Translations under genes and position numbers: made by a program
Notes under the pieces: model-generated
What the model was told of the DNA's origin: nothing
What the model saw: the letters and a program-made list of their open reading frames with translations, nothing else
Database searches by the model: none
Part shown: positions 52,334-61,401 of the stretch, in pieces
Numbering within the stretch: the stretch's first letter is position 1
How the letters are laid out: each line of letters starts with the position of its first letter
DNA from: Pseudalkalibacillus salsuginis
GTDB lineage: Bacteria > Bacillota > Bacilli > Bacillales > Fictibacillaceae
Direction of reading: 5' to 3'
DNA length: 64,000 nt
Assembly (NCBI RefSeq): GCF_021646685.1
Contig: NZ_JAKJHW010000009.1
Span: 44,127 to 108,126 of the forward strand

Positions 52334-52490
52334 TGTACCAGGCACCGAAGCAAAACCCCTGCGGCTGTTAAAGTTTGAAGTGGTGCCAGGTACATTTTTA
52401 AACCCTTTGGGGCACATGGGATTGAGATGTATGCCTGGTACACTTTAGAACCCTTTGGGGCACATGGAATTGAGATGTGTGCCTGGTACA
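52334..52490. repeat. Palindromic repeat cluster A5 with tandem duplication
   Basis: Four boxes; the last two ~65-bp units (from about 52370) are near-identical direct copies, sharing CCCTTTGGGGCACATGG, a sign of recent tandem duplication. It lies between the LCP terminator and the cupin gene. Confidence 0.82.
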
Positions 52491-52521
52491 CTTTAGAATA
52501 AGTTGTATTGAGTACATAGGC

Positions 52522-53049
52522 TTAAATTCTATATCCTATTGTACGTGCCAGACCTGCCAATCCCCCAAATACAACCTTTTGTAAGAAGATAGGTGGGCCT
52601 TCCAAATATCCGTCTATACACTTCCATGCCATCCCCAGCCATAATGGATTTCGAGGTATGCCATTAGAATTTAAACTGTCCTGCTTCGCTAATTTATGAA
52701 TAAGCTTGAACATGTTCCAATGATTCCCTGGTGGTCGTATTTCATGAGCCACTATCAACCGATCTTTGCTTTCGTTCCAGAATTGATGCACTTGTTTCGG
52801 AAGTACTTTTATATGTTGACCAGGTCCAAGAACCTTCTCCTTACCATCTACTATGAAGCGCATATTACCTTCCTTCACTGTAAATGATTCCGTCAGAATT
52901 GGATGCCAATGAGGGCCATTCATAGCACCCCGTTTCATTACTAAATGTTCTACAATTAAGTATTCCCCCAGTTTATCAGTCCCCTGATCCAACATAGTAA
53001 TTGTTGTTCCGTCTGGATGAACGAGTACCTTTTCAGTAAGAGTCTCCAT
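52522..53049 (-). CDS. Cupin-domain protein
   Basis: 175 residues with one cupin barrel: GPHWHPILTESFTVKEGNMR near 50 is cupin motif 1 (H-x-H, E), and PPGNHWNMFKLIH-type motif 2 near 108 keeps one histidine. The C-terminal ~55 residues (GNPLWLGMAWKCIDGYLEGP pattern) are hydrophobic, as in cupins that act on quinones or small aromatics. Substrate unknown. AGGTGGTG precedes ATG 53049. It follows the PLD gene by 21 bp, possibly co-transcribed. Confidence 0.75.
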   Translation of the reverse strand: METLTEKVLVHPDGTTITMLDQGTDKLGEYLIVEHLVMKRGAMNGPHWHPILTESFTVKEGNMRFIVDGKEKVLGPGQHIKVLPKQVHQFWNESKDRLIVAHEIRPPGNHWNMFKLIHKLAKQDSLNSNGIPRNPLWLGMAWKCIDGYLEGPPIFLQKVVFGGLAGLARTIGYRI

Positions 53050-53070
53050 TTATATCACCACCTATGTTTT

Positions 53071-54579
53071 TTAATAGGTCGTCAGTCTCAAAAACTTCTG
53101 GATTGTATAAACACCACGCTGTAACGGAGTCAGCTTCGTCTTATTCTTTTCATAATCAACGGTATAGGTTCCACCTTCGTTGTTCCAGATTCGTCGAAAG
53201 TACTGATCGACTTTCCTTATAAGTTCCGAATCAGGCCGCCCCTTGATTTGAATATCAGCTTCTAGATTGAATGCTTCCAGGTTCCTTTTTGTGTAATTAG
53301 CAGAGCCAGCGATGATCGTTGCTTCTTCTTCATCTTTAATATACATCATTTTCGTATGGTACTGTTCCATTCCTGTATTGTACCATCGGACTTCAATTTT
53401 ACCCTTTGAATCCTCTAAAAGTTCCTCTGCGACAGGGATGTTCGGTAGACCCGCTTTCTTATTCCCGAATGCATTTTTATTTGGATCAAGGACCATTTTG
53501 ACATCGACGCCCCGTTCTGCAGCTTTTACAAGCGGATTGATGACAGAACGATCGGCAATATAGAACATCCCCAGGAGGATTTCGTCTCCTTTTTTCGTTC
53601 CATTGATTGCTTCAATGATTTGTTCATGGGTTTTTCCTTCAGTATAATATTGGATTTGGTACTGGCCGGAGTTTTTTCCATTTTCAAAATGATAGTCAGG
53701 CAGGTCAATACCTGGTTCTGACATGTTGATGACCGCTTGTTCAGCATTGATAATCTCTTGAATGGTCGGACCACTAAATTCAAAAGCGACATTCCCATGA
53801 TAAGCGGATGCATCATGCGGATTACCTGATGTAATGAGCGCCGTTTTATCTGTAGCTACCACTTTGCGGTGATTCGCTTTTACATTTAAAAGTTTCAAGT
53901 AGGATCTGGCAGTCATGTCAGGGGCTGTACTTGCGAAAGGATTCCGGATCCAGCCCTCTCCTTTTTGTCCAAACCATTGGAAAAACATCCGCCAAATTCC
54001 TGAATACAAAGGTGTTGAATCTCGAAGTCTTTCCAAATCTGTGTAGACCACCTCCACTCCGTTTTCCTCGAGTTTAGAGAGTAGTTTGGATTCATAAGAC
54101 CGGTATCCTGTATTGACCTCATCAGATATAAAAACTATTTTTATGTCAGGTTCCTGCTTCTTCTTCTTGATGATTGTGTTCGCCAGGTTTTTACTGATCG
54201 GCGGGAAGGATTGTTCAGGCTCATGATAACCGTTGAATAAAAACATATCGAGGACGATGAACTCATCCGCCTCCATGATGATTTCATTGATCCGGTCGAA
54301 AATCTTCAATTCATGAACGGTCTTATCCCCTTTTTTGTAAGTCAAATCATGATAAAAATTAATATCATCAACCTCATATACATCACTCTGATAGGCAACA
54401 CCTTCAGGAAGCGGTTTATACGTGTGATAAATCATCGTCACTATGTAAATCAAAAGAAGGGCACTGATCAGAGTCCAAAACATGGACTTCCTCCCCAAAC
54501 GCAGCTTTTCCAATGACTCTTCCTCCGTCTTATACTGCCATATATTCTGGTCTTTTAAAATCATACCGTACGTATACAT
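53071..54579 (-). CDS. Phospholipase D-family protein, membrane-anchored
   Basis: 502 residues. A single membrane segment near 33-52 (MFWTLISALLLIYIVTMIYH) would place the bulk outside or against the membrane. Two HKD motifs: HRKVVATDKTALITSGN near 235 and HTKMMYIKDEEEATIIAGSA near 410 (H-x-K-x4/5-D each), the catalytic pair of the PLD superfamily. The arrangement is close to cardiolipin-synthase-like/PLD-nuclease-like proteins. The N-terminal start is uncertain because neither ATG near 54579 has a good ribosome site. The gene is bordered by repeat cluster A6 upstream. Confidence 0.8.
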   Translation of the reverse strand: MYTYGMILKDQNIWQYKTEEESLEKLRLGRKSMFWTLISALLLIYIVTMIYHTYKPLPEGVAYQSDVYEVDDINFYHDLTYKKGDKTVHELKIFDRINEIIMEADEFIVLDMFLFNGYHEPEQSFPPISKNLANTIIKKKKQEPDIKIVFISDEVNTGYRSYESKLLSKLEENGVEVVYTDLERLRDSTPLYSGIWRMFFQWFGQKGEGWIRNPFASTAPDMTARSYLKLLNVKANHRKVVATDKTALITSGNPHDASAYHGNVAFEFSGPTIQEIINAEQAVINMSEPGIDLPDYHFENGKNSGQYQIQYYTEGKTHEQIIEAINGTKKGDEILLGMFYIADRSVINPLVKAAERGVDVKMVLDPNKNAFGNKKAGLPNIPVAEELLEDSKGKIEVRWYNTGMEQYHTKMMYIKDEEEATIIAGSANYTKRNLEAFNLEADIQIKGRPDSELIRKVDQYFRRIWNNEGGTYTVDYEKNKTKLTPLQRGVYTIQKFLRLTTY

Positions 54580-54625
54580 TCCCCAAACAAGTCTGGTTGA
54601 ATCCTGGCGAATCGCAGTGAATCAC

Positions 54626-54782
54626 GGTGTCAGGTACAAAATCAAAACCCTTGTCGCTGTTAAGGTTTGAAATGGTGCCTGGTACACTTTCAAACCCATT
54701 GGGGCACAAGGGATTTGGATGTGTGCCAGGCACCGATCCGGAACCTATGGTACTATTGGCTTCTATTTCGGTGCCTGGTACA
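54626..54782. repeat. Palindromic repeat cluster A6
   Basis: Four to five boxes in alternating orientation, including the GGGGCACAAGGG inner half seen in A3 and A5. It lies between the PLD gene and the YhcR terminator. Confidence 0.82.
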
Positions 54783-54798
54783 AGAAAATTTGTACAAG

Positions 54799-54832
54799 AA
54801 AAAATCGCCGGGACTTTGTTGTCCTGGCGATT
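54799..54832 (-). terminator. Terminator of the YhcR-like gene
   Basis: On the minus strand AATCGCCAGGAC (54832-54821) pairs with GTCCCGGCGATT (54814-54803) with one mismatch over a six-base loop and runs into T residues. Confidence 0.88.
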
Positions 54833-54840
54833 CCTTGAGT

Positions 54841-57800
54841 TTAGTATGTTTCTAATATCCCATCGATTGCGTTGATCAATCCTTGTGCAAATTCCTCGTC
54901 GATATGTTTACCGCTTTTGTGTTCGACATAGTCTTGAAGGGATTCAAGTTTGTGAGCTTGTTCCTCTTCGCTTTCAGTCCGTTGCACGCTGCTGATTTTG
55001 GCTTGAATAGAACGGTAAATGCCGTAGTTGCTGAAGTGCCCTTCCTCATATCCTTCTTCAACCATTTCATTAAGTTCATCAAGGGTAATCGCTTCTTCAC
55101 CAATTACAACCGTAAAAGCCTGCCCTTCTTCTCTATTGAAGTTTTTATCGATGGAACGGATTTCTACCAAATAGGTACCTTCTTCAAATATCGTGAAGCT
55201 TCCATCCTCTACGGTTACCCATTCACCCTCATTTACACGGTACTCTGTCCTCAATATTCCAATTCCATCGTTATCTGTGGCTTCAACCGTAAATGTTACG
55301 TCTTCTTCGTTCGTTGCATCTTCACCTACGTTCCCATCGACTGTTACTGTCGTTGTCGGTGCAAAATAATCATTACTGATCCTTGCATCCGGATACATTT
55401 CAATCGGTTCTTCAAAGCTTTGAATATAGTTGATGGTTGCATCCAAGTCGTTCGGTCCTTGAACTGGATTCTCACCAAGCTCGTCCAATCTATAATTATC
55501 TGTGCCATGCGGATACATGTAATTGTTCACAACCACAGTATAGGTCTCTTCTGGATCGACGTGTGTTCCATCCGGTAAATACAGTCCCATGACTTCCCAA
55601 GTCTCCTCATTCCAGGTATATCGGAAGCCTGCAATACTTACATCAGGTCCGTATTTTGAAAACTGAGCGTTGAGGACTTGACGGAGATCATCACCTGTCA
55701 GATCAATCTGGACAAGCGTGTTCCCAAACGGCTGGATGTTATAAAGCTCGCCCCAGGTGATTTCCCCTGCATCTAGGTCATCACGGATTCCACCCCCATT
55801 CATCAAGGCAAAATCAGAGCCCATCTCAACACGCATACCTTCAGCAATCAAGTTGCCCAGTGCATTATCACCGATCAATCCTTTACTTGCATATCCACCT
55901 TCTAAATCAATTGCTGCTTCACCAACGACTTCCCGCAGCTTCGGCCCGACAAGTTCATCATAGTAATCCAGCAGACCTGTGATCACTGGGTCCGGTTCCA
56001 TATTATTTTGTACAACGTCCACGATTTCAGCGGACTTATGCACTATATCGTTCGTCACTGGATCGATTTCCAAATCGACGTCAGCAAACGCTTTTCCGTA
56101 TTCCCACGCTTGAACGATCAGCTTTCCGTCAACAACCGCATTCACTTTTACATGGTTATGGGCAGCAAAAATGACGTCCACTGCATCATTGATGTTCCTT
56201 GCCAATTCGGACACTTCACCTGTTACTGTATCCCCGCTCTGGCTCCCCGGTTCATGGGCAAGGACAACAATCGCCTCGACACCTTGCTCCTGGAGTTCTG
56301 GGACAAAACGGTTGACTGCCTCTGCTTCGTCTGTAAAATTGACATTCTGAATGCCGTCCGGAATTACCATACTCGGCGTTTCAGTCGTTACAATCCCGAT
56401 GAATCCGATTTTCGTCCCACCAATTTCAAGGACGGTATATGGGTCCAATACCAGATCCCCAGAATCTTTGTACTCAACGTTGGCGGCCACCATAGGAAAA
56501 TCAATACCATCATAGTTTTCTGTCCCATCAGAATGGTCACCGCCATCGATCAGACGGAGCATTTCATCGACACCTTCGTCGAACTCATGGTTTCCGACTG
56601 TTCCGACGTCAAAGCCCATCTCCTCCATCATATGGACGGTTGGCTCGTCTTGAAGAAGGGCAGAAACTGGAGAACTTGCCCCGACCATATCTCCTGAATG
56701 GACAATTAAAGTGTTCGGACTCGTTGCTTCCCTTTCTTTTAAATAAGCCGATAGGTAATCCATGCGCCCATATTGAAGACCATCATATGTCCCTGTTACA
56801 TCGACTTTTCCATGCAGATCGTTCACACCGAGCAACTGGACTTGAATGCTATCTTCGGAACTTCCATCATCGGCTGCCGTATAGCCTGCGCCGGTTGCAT
56901 CTTGCTCTTCAAAGAAAAACACGCGGTTTTGAACAGGGATGTCTTCCCATTTTTCAGGGGTAACATATTCTTTCGTAAAATAATCCCCGACAAACTTATC
57001 TGGACCATTACGGAGGTTAAAGCGGAACTCGTACGGCAGCTCCTCAATCGGATTATCCGGGTCCCATATGCCACGGCCGTTTTCAATCGCTTCTTCAGCA
57101 GCACTGCTGTAAGCCTCGAAATGCTCCATGTTCGGGTAGATGAAATACGGGACTGCTCGTCCTAAGCGGACCATTTCCTTATTGACGTCCATATCTCCTT
57201 TGTGAACATGTGCAAGCAGACGTCCATAGCTATCAAGCGGTTCTTCGCCTACTTCAAGTGTAATTTCAGTTCCAGCGGGCAACATGCGTTGAAGCTCAGC
57301 AGTCGCTGCTTCTGCATGCTCACCTTGTGAATGTCCGTTGTAATTCGTTTCCGGTGTATCAATGGAAAGCATACGGACATTGGTCGCGCCAAGCACTGGG
57401 TCATTTATGCGAACTGTATCACCATCTACCACCCGCTCAACGGTAGCTTCATAGGTTTCTTCTGGTTGTGGTGCCGGTGGCTGGTCTTCTAGTAATCTTA
57501 GATCTTCTGCTTTTGTCGGTAAAAGTTGATAGTCATTGTATTGGCCTATAACGGCAGTAACGTTATACCATTTGCCTTCCTCAAGCTGAGAAACATCGAT
57601 GTCAGTCACACCTTCCACTCGAAGAACTACGCCTTGCATCGTGTCATCTATGAATGAAATATTGTACCCCCCGCCAGCTTGATTAGAGGGGATCGATTGT
57701 ATGTATCCTGTTACATTGACGAGTGATCCTTCCAGAGGTTCAGCTTCGTTATTATAAAGAGTTGCAAGATCTGTCGGATGAGGTTCTGGAAGTTCGTTGC

Positions 57801-58152
57801 CTTCTGATAGAACCTGAATGTCCGTAGGCTTGATTTCAGTCAAACCATTATAGGAAGTGATTTTTCCGGTTACTTGTAGCTGTTGACCTGGAACCAGATC
57901 TGGAAAATCACCCAACCCAAAATTAAAAATATTAATGCCTGCGGAGTCATCTTGTATGTAAGCTGATAGATTGCTAGCTGTAAAGTCCGCAGTGACAACC
58001 CCTTCCACTGTGACTGTTTGCCCATTTTGTGTTTTTGCTTCTGATATTGGAATGGTCGTTTCTGCCTGGACTACGCCCATTGGAAGTAACGTGACTAGCA
58101 TAGCAATCAAAGCTATTAATGTCGTCCATTTCCGAGTAACCTGGTGATACAT
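54841..58152 (-). CDS. Secreted multidomain nuclease/5'-nucleotidase (YhcR-like) without sortase anchor
   Basis: 1103 residues with a Sec signal peptide (cleavage after about residue 30, VVQAE). Domains in order: OB-fold region (about 35-220; VEGVVTADFTASNLSAYIQD), staphylococcal-nuclease domain (about 230-370; VDGDTVRINDPVLG, RMLSIDTPETNY, DSYGRLLAHVHKGD), calcineurin-like 5'-nucleotidase (about 450-950; LLGVNDLHGKVDV, HSGDMVGASSPVSALL, VGNHEFDEGVDEML, AAHNHVKVNAVVDGKL), an Ig/OmpL47-like domain (about 960-1040; TEYRVNEGEWVTVEDGSFTI) and a helical FIMAH-like tail. B. subtilis YhcR is wall-anchored by a sortase signal; none is seen here, so this form is probably released. It would degrade DNA/RNA and dephosphorylate nucleotides as phosphate or nucleoside supply. 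Confidence 0.88.
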   Translation of the reverse strand: MYHQVTRKWTTLIALIAMLVTLLPMGVVQAETTIPISEAKTQNGQTVTVEGVVTADFTASNLSAYIQDDSAGINIFNFGLGDFPDLVPGQQLQVTGKITSYNGLTEIKPTDIQVLSEGNELPEPHPTDLATLYNNEAEPLEGSLVNVTGYIQSIPSNQAGGGYNISFIDDTMQGVVLRVEGVTDIDVSQLEEGKWYNVTAVIGQYNDYQLLPTKAEDLRLLEDQPPAPQPEETYEATVERVVDGDTVRINDPVLGATNVRMLSIDTPETNYNGHSQGEHAEAATAELQRMLPAGTEITLEVGEEPLDSYGRLLAHVHKGDMDVNKEMVRLGRAVPYFIYPNMEHFEAYSSAAEEAIENGRGIWDPDNPIEELPYEFRFNLRNGPDKFVGDYFTKEYVTPEKWEDIPVQNRVFFFEEQDATGAGYTAADDGSSEDSIQVQLLGVNDLHGKVDVTGTYDGLQYGRMDYLSAYLKEREATSPNTLIVHSGDMVGASSPVSALLQDEPTVHMMEEMGFDVGTVGNHEFDEGVDEMLRLIDGGDHSDGTENYDGIDFPMVAANVEYKDSGDLVLDPYTVLEIGGTKIGFIGIVTTETPSMVIPDGIQNVNFTDEAEAVNRFVPELQEQGVEAIVVLAHEPGSQSGDTVTGEVSELARNINDAVDVIFAAHNHVKVNAVVDGKLIVQAWEYGKAFADVDLEIDPVTNDIVHKSAEIVDVVQNNMEPDPVITGLLDYYDELVGPKLREVVGEAAIDLEGGYASKGLIGDNALGNLIAEGMRVEMGSDFALMNGGGIRDDLDAGEITWGELYNIQPFGNTLVQIDLTGDDLRQVLNAQFSKYGPDVSIAGFRYTWNEETWEVMGLYLPDGTHVDPEETYTVVVNNYMYPHGTDNYRLDELGENPVQGPNDLDATINYIQSFEEPIEMYPDARISNDYFAPTTTVTVDGNVGEDATNEEDVTFTVEATDNDGIGILRTEYRVNEGEWVTVEDGSFTIFEEGTYLVEIRSIDKNFNREEGQAFTVVIGEEAITLDELNEMVEEGYEEGHFSNYGIYRSIQAKISSVQRTESEEEQAHKLESLQDYVEHKSGKHIDEEFAQGLINAIDGILETY

Positions 58153-58341
58153 GTAAAAACCCCCTAAAGTTGAATTTTATTCCCTTTATTTCTAACTCTA
58201 CTAGATTTTGTTTGATGTTTAATGAATTTATTGTAAAATATCAATAAATCGTTCCGACTTACCATTCTGCAGTCTGACAACCACAATTATTGCCCTATTT
58301 TTACAAGGATAGCTGAATAGGCCTATTAAACTATTTTCCTG

Positions 58342-58370
58342 TTTACAACGTTTCGACATTAATGTAAAAT
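58342..58370 (+). promoter_or_regulatory. Promoter of the Spo0E-like gene
   Basis: TTTACA (58342-58347) and TAAAAT (58365-58370) are 17 nt apart. The remaining gap 58153-58416 shows nothing else recognisable. Confidence 0.55.
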
Positions 58371-58416
58371 TATTACTGCAACCTTGAGTTAATGATGTCT
58401 GACCTTGGAGGATTTG

Positions 58417-58593
58417 ATGGAAACTACTAAATTAATACAGACAAAAGAAAATGAAGAAGTTTATTCTATGCAAAAGTTAATGTACGAGTATAGTAGAAGG
58501 CTGAAAAACTACTCTGATCCCGCCATTGTCAAAATGAGCCAGAAACTTGATGAAAAACTCAATGTCATACAAAGGACAAAAATACAGAACTGA
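58417..58593 (+). CDS. Spo0E-family aspartyl-phosphate phosphatase-like protein
   Basis: About 58 residues. The C-terminal half YSRRLKNYSDPAIVKMSQKL-DEKLN fits the Spo0E signature (S-x-x-L-D-x-x-[LI]-N at the second helix of a helical hairpin), with the S-Q-K-L-D core. Members dephosphorylate Spo0A-P and delay sporulation. The N-terminal part is shorter and more polar than usual, so activity is uncertain. Start at ATG 58417 with GGAGG five bases upstream; an upstream in-frame TTG has no site. It is monocistronic with its own promoter and terminator. Confidence 0.7.
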   Translation: METTKLIQTKENEEVYSMQKLMYEYSRRLKNYSDPAIVKMSQKLDEKLNVIQRTKIQN

Positions 58594-58629
58594 TTTTTGG
58601 TTTTTGTATGACAATACATAGCTTTTTGT

Positions 58630-58660
58630 AACCACCGTCATTAGGACGGTGGTTTTCTTT
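58630..58660 (+). terminator. Terminator of the Spo0E-like gene
   Basis: AACCACCGTC (58630-58639) and GACGGTGGTT (58645-58654) form a perfect 10-bp stem, followed by TTCTTTT. Confidence 0.9.
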
Positions 58661-58668
58661 TAGCAGGC

Positions 58669-58824
58669 TGTACCAGGCACCGAAAAAGAAATCAACAGTC
58701 CCAAGGCTTCCCATTCGGTGCCTGGTACACTTTCAAACCCCTTGTGTAAGAAGGCTTTCGGTTCGGTGCCAGGCACCATTTCAAACCTCAACTGCGGCAA
58801 TGGTTTTGATTTGGTGCCTGACAC
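58669..58824. repeat. Palindromic repeat cluster A7
   Basis: Four boxes over 156 bp immediately upstream of the ZorA-like gene, ending in a degenerate GGTGCCTGACAC. No promoter is obvious between it and the gene start. Confidence 0.82.
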
Positions 58825-58910
58825 TGATGCTCTTTTCTGTACCGCAATAAAAGTGGGCAAGTTCTCTTCGTTGCTTTCATAGACTGAGAGTAGACAAGGG
58901 GGAATGCAGC

Positions 58911-60476
58911 TTGGAAAGCGTAACGATTATTGTCATCGGGATTATTGGATTCATCACCCTTTTTGGAATCATCGGCAACATCCAATCACGAATAAAATTG
59001 GCCGATTGGCTGAAGGAGCTCAGGCAGATTGATACGGCTGCTGTTGAAGCAGGTCGGGGTTCAAGGTGGATGAACGACGCAATCGAGGACTACCGTAACT
59101 TTCATCTCTCCGGCGTTTCAAATGTCAACAGTCCGGTCCTTGTTGAAAAGCATTTGATGCAACAGCCGATCCGGGTACTCGGCATCTTCCGTGTGCCGAC
59201 AGGGAACATCATCCGCTTGTTGCATGGATTGCCCTCCCTTGCAATCATTGTCGGGGTTCTCGGAACATTCGTCGGCCTAACGATCGCGATCATGGCGATG
59301 CAGGATACGCTCGTCAGTATCGGGAGCCAGCCTGGTGAAGGCAATCTGTCCGTTTCAGCGATCGTCGCTGCAATATCGGAACCGTTCAGAGGGATGAGCA
59401 TCGCTTTTGTGACGAGTATCGCGGGTATCGGCAGCTCACTTCTTCTCTCTTTCGTACAATCCGGCTTCCTGACCGGCGGGACATCCCTGAGCTACCTGCA
59501 GGACCGGGTTCTAGCAGAGGCAGAAGGCGTCCTCGACCACGTTGTACAAAAACAGCTGCAAAATGAAAAACCGAAAGATTCCCTGGAGCGCCTCCTTGAC
59601 CGTCTCGTATCGAAGGTCCAGGAAAGCTTCCAGCAAAGCATAGGTGATTTCAGTGAAAAAATGGTCGACTTCACCTCTGGCCTTGAAGATGCGATGGAAG
59701 ATGTCAAGGGAATATTAACTGCTCAGAGAGATCATACAGAGCAGTTCAAACAAAGTACCGATATCCTCGTCATGTTCGGTGACCGATTTTCAGAAACGAT
59801 CATGAAACTTGAATCGGTCCAGCATTCAGTTGATAAAAGTCTTGCCAAGCTCGGCGATCATGTTTCTGGCTTCGAAAAGCAATACAAACGGACGAGTGAG
59901 CAGCTTGAACAGGGACAAAAGCGTATGGAGCATGTGATGAAACACTCTGATCGCATGATTGAAGAATCCCAAAAGAAAACCGAAGAACTCGGACGCTCCC
60001 TTGTCACTGGCGTGGAATCCGTCCTTTCCCGATATGAGACGAAGCAGGAAGACTTTGAAAGGAAAATGGCACAGCAAAATGACGAATGGTTTTACAGATA
60101 TCAGGATAAAACGGAGCAATACGGCAGGGCTTCAGATTCCTTCGCAGGCTCCGTGCAACATCTTGAAAAAGCCTGGTATGACACGATTGAAACGTTCAAG
60201 CGCGATTTTATCGACCAGCTCGGCTACATGTTCGATCGTGAACGGCAAGCGAGAAATGAACCTGGACGCGATCAGGAAATGCGCGAACTCATCAGGGCGC
60301 TTGATTCCGTGTATCAAAACTTATCAAGGGAATTCAAACAGACACATCAATATTTTGGTGATGTGTATCATGTGTTACAGCGCTTACTAGATGCGACCGT
60401 CCAGTCGGCAAATGCCCGCTATGAACGGGATTATGAGCCACGTCGGATTACTGTGCACGACACACCCCACCGGTGA
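58911..60476 (+). CDS. MotA/TolQ/ExbB-type proton channel with long coiled-coil tail (ZorA-like)
   Basis: 521 residues. Three membrane helices: about 3-22 (VTIIVIGIIGFITLFGIIGN), 107-130 (LAIIVGVLGTFVGLTIAIMA) and 157-182 (GMSIAFVTSIAGIGSSLLLS), matching the TolQ/ExbB/ZorA core with the GTFVGL motif in helix 2. Residues about 215-470 form a long charged coiled coil (SLERLLDRLVSKVQESFQQS, KQYKRTSEQLEQGQKRMEHV, ETKQEDFERKMAQQNDEWFY) projecting into the cytoplasm, as in ZorA of Zorya phage-defence motors. Start TTG 58911 with AAGGGGG eight bases ahead. Stop overlaps the partner's start. No Zorya effector gene (zorC/D/E) follows, so it is either a reduced system or a motor with another task. Confidence 0.75.
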   Translation: MESVTIIVIGIIGFITLFGIIGNIQSRIKLADWLKELRQIDTAAVEAGRGSRWMNDAIEDYRNFHLSGVSNVNSPVLVEKHLMQQPIRVLGIFRVPTGNIIRLLHGLPSLAIIVGVLGTFVGLTIAIMAMQDTLVSIGSQPGEGNLSVSAIVAAISEPFRGMSIAFVTSIAGIGSSLLLSFVQSGFLTGGTSLSYLQDRVLAEAEGVLDHVVQKQLQNEKPKDSLERLLDRLVSKVQESFQQSIGDFSEKMVDFTSGLEDAMEDVKGILTAQRDHTEQFKQSTDILVMFGDRFSETIMKLESVQHSVDKSLAKLGDHVSGFEKQYKRTSEQLEQGQKRMEHVMKHSDRMIEESQKKTEELGRSLVTGVESVLSRYETKQEDFERKMAQQNDEWFYRYQDKTEQYGRASDSFAGSVQHLEKAWYDTIETFKRDFIDQLGYMFDRERQARNEPGRDQEMRELIRALDSVYQNLSREFKQTHQYFGDVYHVLQRLLDATVQSANARYERDYEPRRITVHDTPHR

Positions 60477-61174
60477 TGCCGATGAGAAAAAGAAGATGGC
60501 GTAACGAAGAGGAAGGAACGAAGAGCTATTTCTGGCCGTCCTTTACTGACATGATGGCGATGATGGTCCTCGTCATGCTGTTCATCGCGATCATCGCTTA
60601 CATCCAGAGCATCTATAATGCTTATGAGCAGACCGAAGTGAGGCATGAGCTGGCGAAAGTGGCTGATGTGAAGAAGCACATTTCTGATCTGATTGAAAAA
60701 CGGCTTGAAGAGAATGTCGGGAAAGATAAGATCGTCCGTGGACCGAACAATACGATTGCGGTGGAAGGTAACATTTTATTCGATACCGGTAGTGCTGAAA
60801 TTAGCACACAAGGGAAAAAAGTGCTCGCACAGCTTTCCGATGCCCTCGTCCAAATCATTGATGAACAGGAACTGAGCCGATACCTTTACATTATTCTGAT
60901 CGAGGGGCACACAGATTCAGTTCCTTATGATAACTGGACGCTTTCTACTGAGCGGGCGGTTGCGGTCGTCAAGTACATGGCTGAGGTCAATCCGAAATTC
61001 AAAGAACAAAAATACGCGCAATACATTGCAGCAACTGGCTATTCGGAGTATAAGCCGATTGCTGAAGGAAACGGAGAGGAGTCCCTTCAGAAGAACCGCC
61101 GGATTTCGTTCCAGATCATTTTGGACGATGAAAAATGGCAGAACAAACTCAAAGGGATCATCAGCGAATATTAA
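60476..61174 (+). CDS. OmpA/MotB-type peptidoglycan-binding motor subunit (ZorB-like)
   Basis: About 232 residues. Single N-terminal helix preceded by the plug FWPSFTDMMAMMVLVMLFIA (residues ~20-40) whose Asp is the proton-carrying residue of MotB/ZorB proteins. A short linker follows, then an OmpA-like domain: LFDTGSAEISTQGKKVLAQL near 95, LIEGHTDSVPYDNWTLSTER-AVAVVKYM near 135 and NRRISFQIIL near 205, the canonical peptidoglycan-binding signature. Translation is coupled: TGATG joins the stop of the channel gene and ATG 60476, with no ribosome site of its own. It would anchor the 5:2-type stator to the cell wall. A terminator follows directly, so the pair is a complete two-gene unit. Confidence 0.8.
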   Translation: MPMRKRRWRNEEEGTKSYFWPSFTDMMAMMVLVMLFIAIIAYIQSIYNAYEQTEVRHELAKVADVKKHISDLIEKRLEENVGKDKIVRGPNNTIAVEGNILFDTGSAEISTQGKKVLAQLSDALVQIIDEQELSRYLYIILIEGHTDSVPYDNWTLSTERAVAVVKYMAEVNPKFKEQKYAQYIAATGYSEYKPIAEGNGEESLQKNRRISFQIILDDEKWQNKLKGIISEY

Positions 61175-61176
61175 AC

Positions 61177-61210
61177 AAAGTCCAATCCATTAATGGGTTG
61201 GACTTTTAAA
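61177..61210 (+). terminator. Terminator of the ZorAB-like pair
   Basis: AAAGTCCAA (61178-61186) and TTGGACTTT (61198-61206) pair, with further pairing of CCAT/ATGG inside, then T and A residues. The following 61211-61401 has no gene I can support. Confidence 0.85.
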
Positions 61211-61401
61211 AAAGCATCCTTCAGCACTGGTAAAACCGTTCCGTTTTAAGGTGTGTTTCAAATTAATTCTGATGAGAATGGCCCATTGAATCGGCAAGTC
61301 TTTTTGCTTAAACAGAACTTAACTGGAGTATTCGATTACTCCATGAAAGACCTCTTATATGGAAGACTTGATCGAGATATCTGGCTTAAAATAATGCAGG
61401 T

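Noticed and set aside
52370..52490. Possible short CRISPR array
   Set aside because: Only two direct copies, with palindromic rather than spacer-like content, and no cas genes.
58911..61174. Complete Zorya defence system
   Set aside because: Only the motor pair is present; no zorC/D/E-type gene lies between the terminator at 61177 and the yoa genes.
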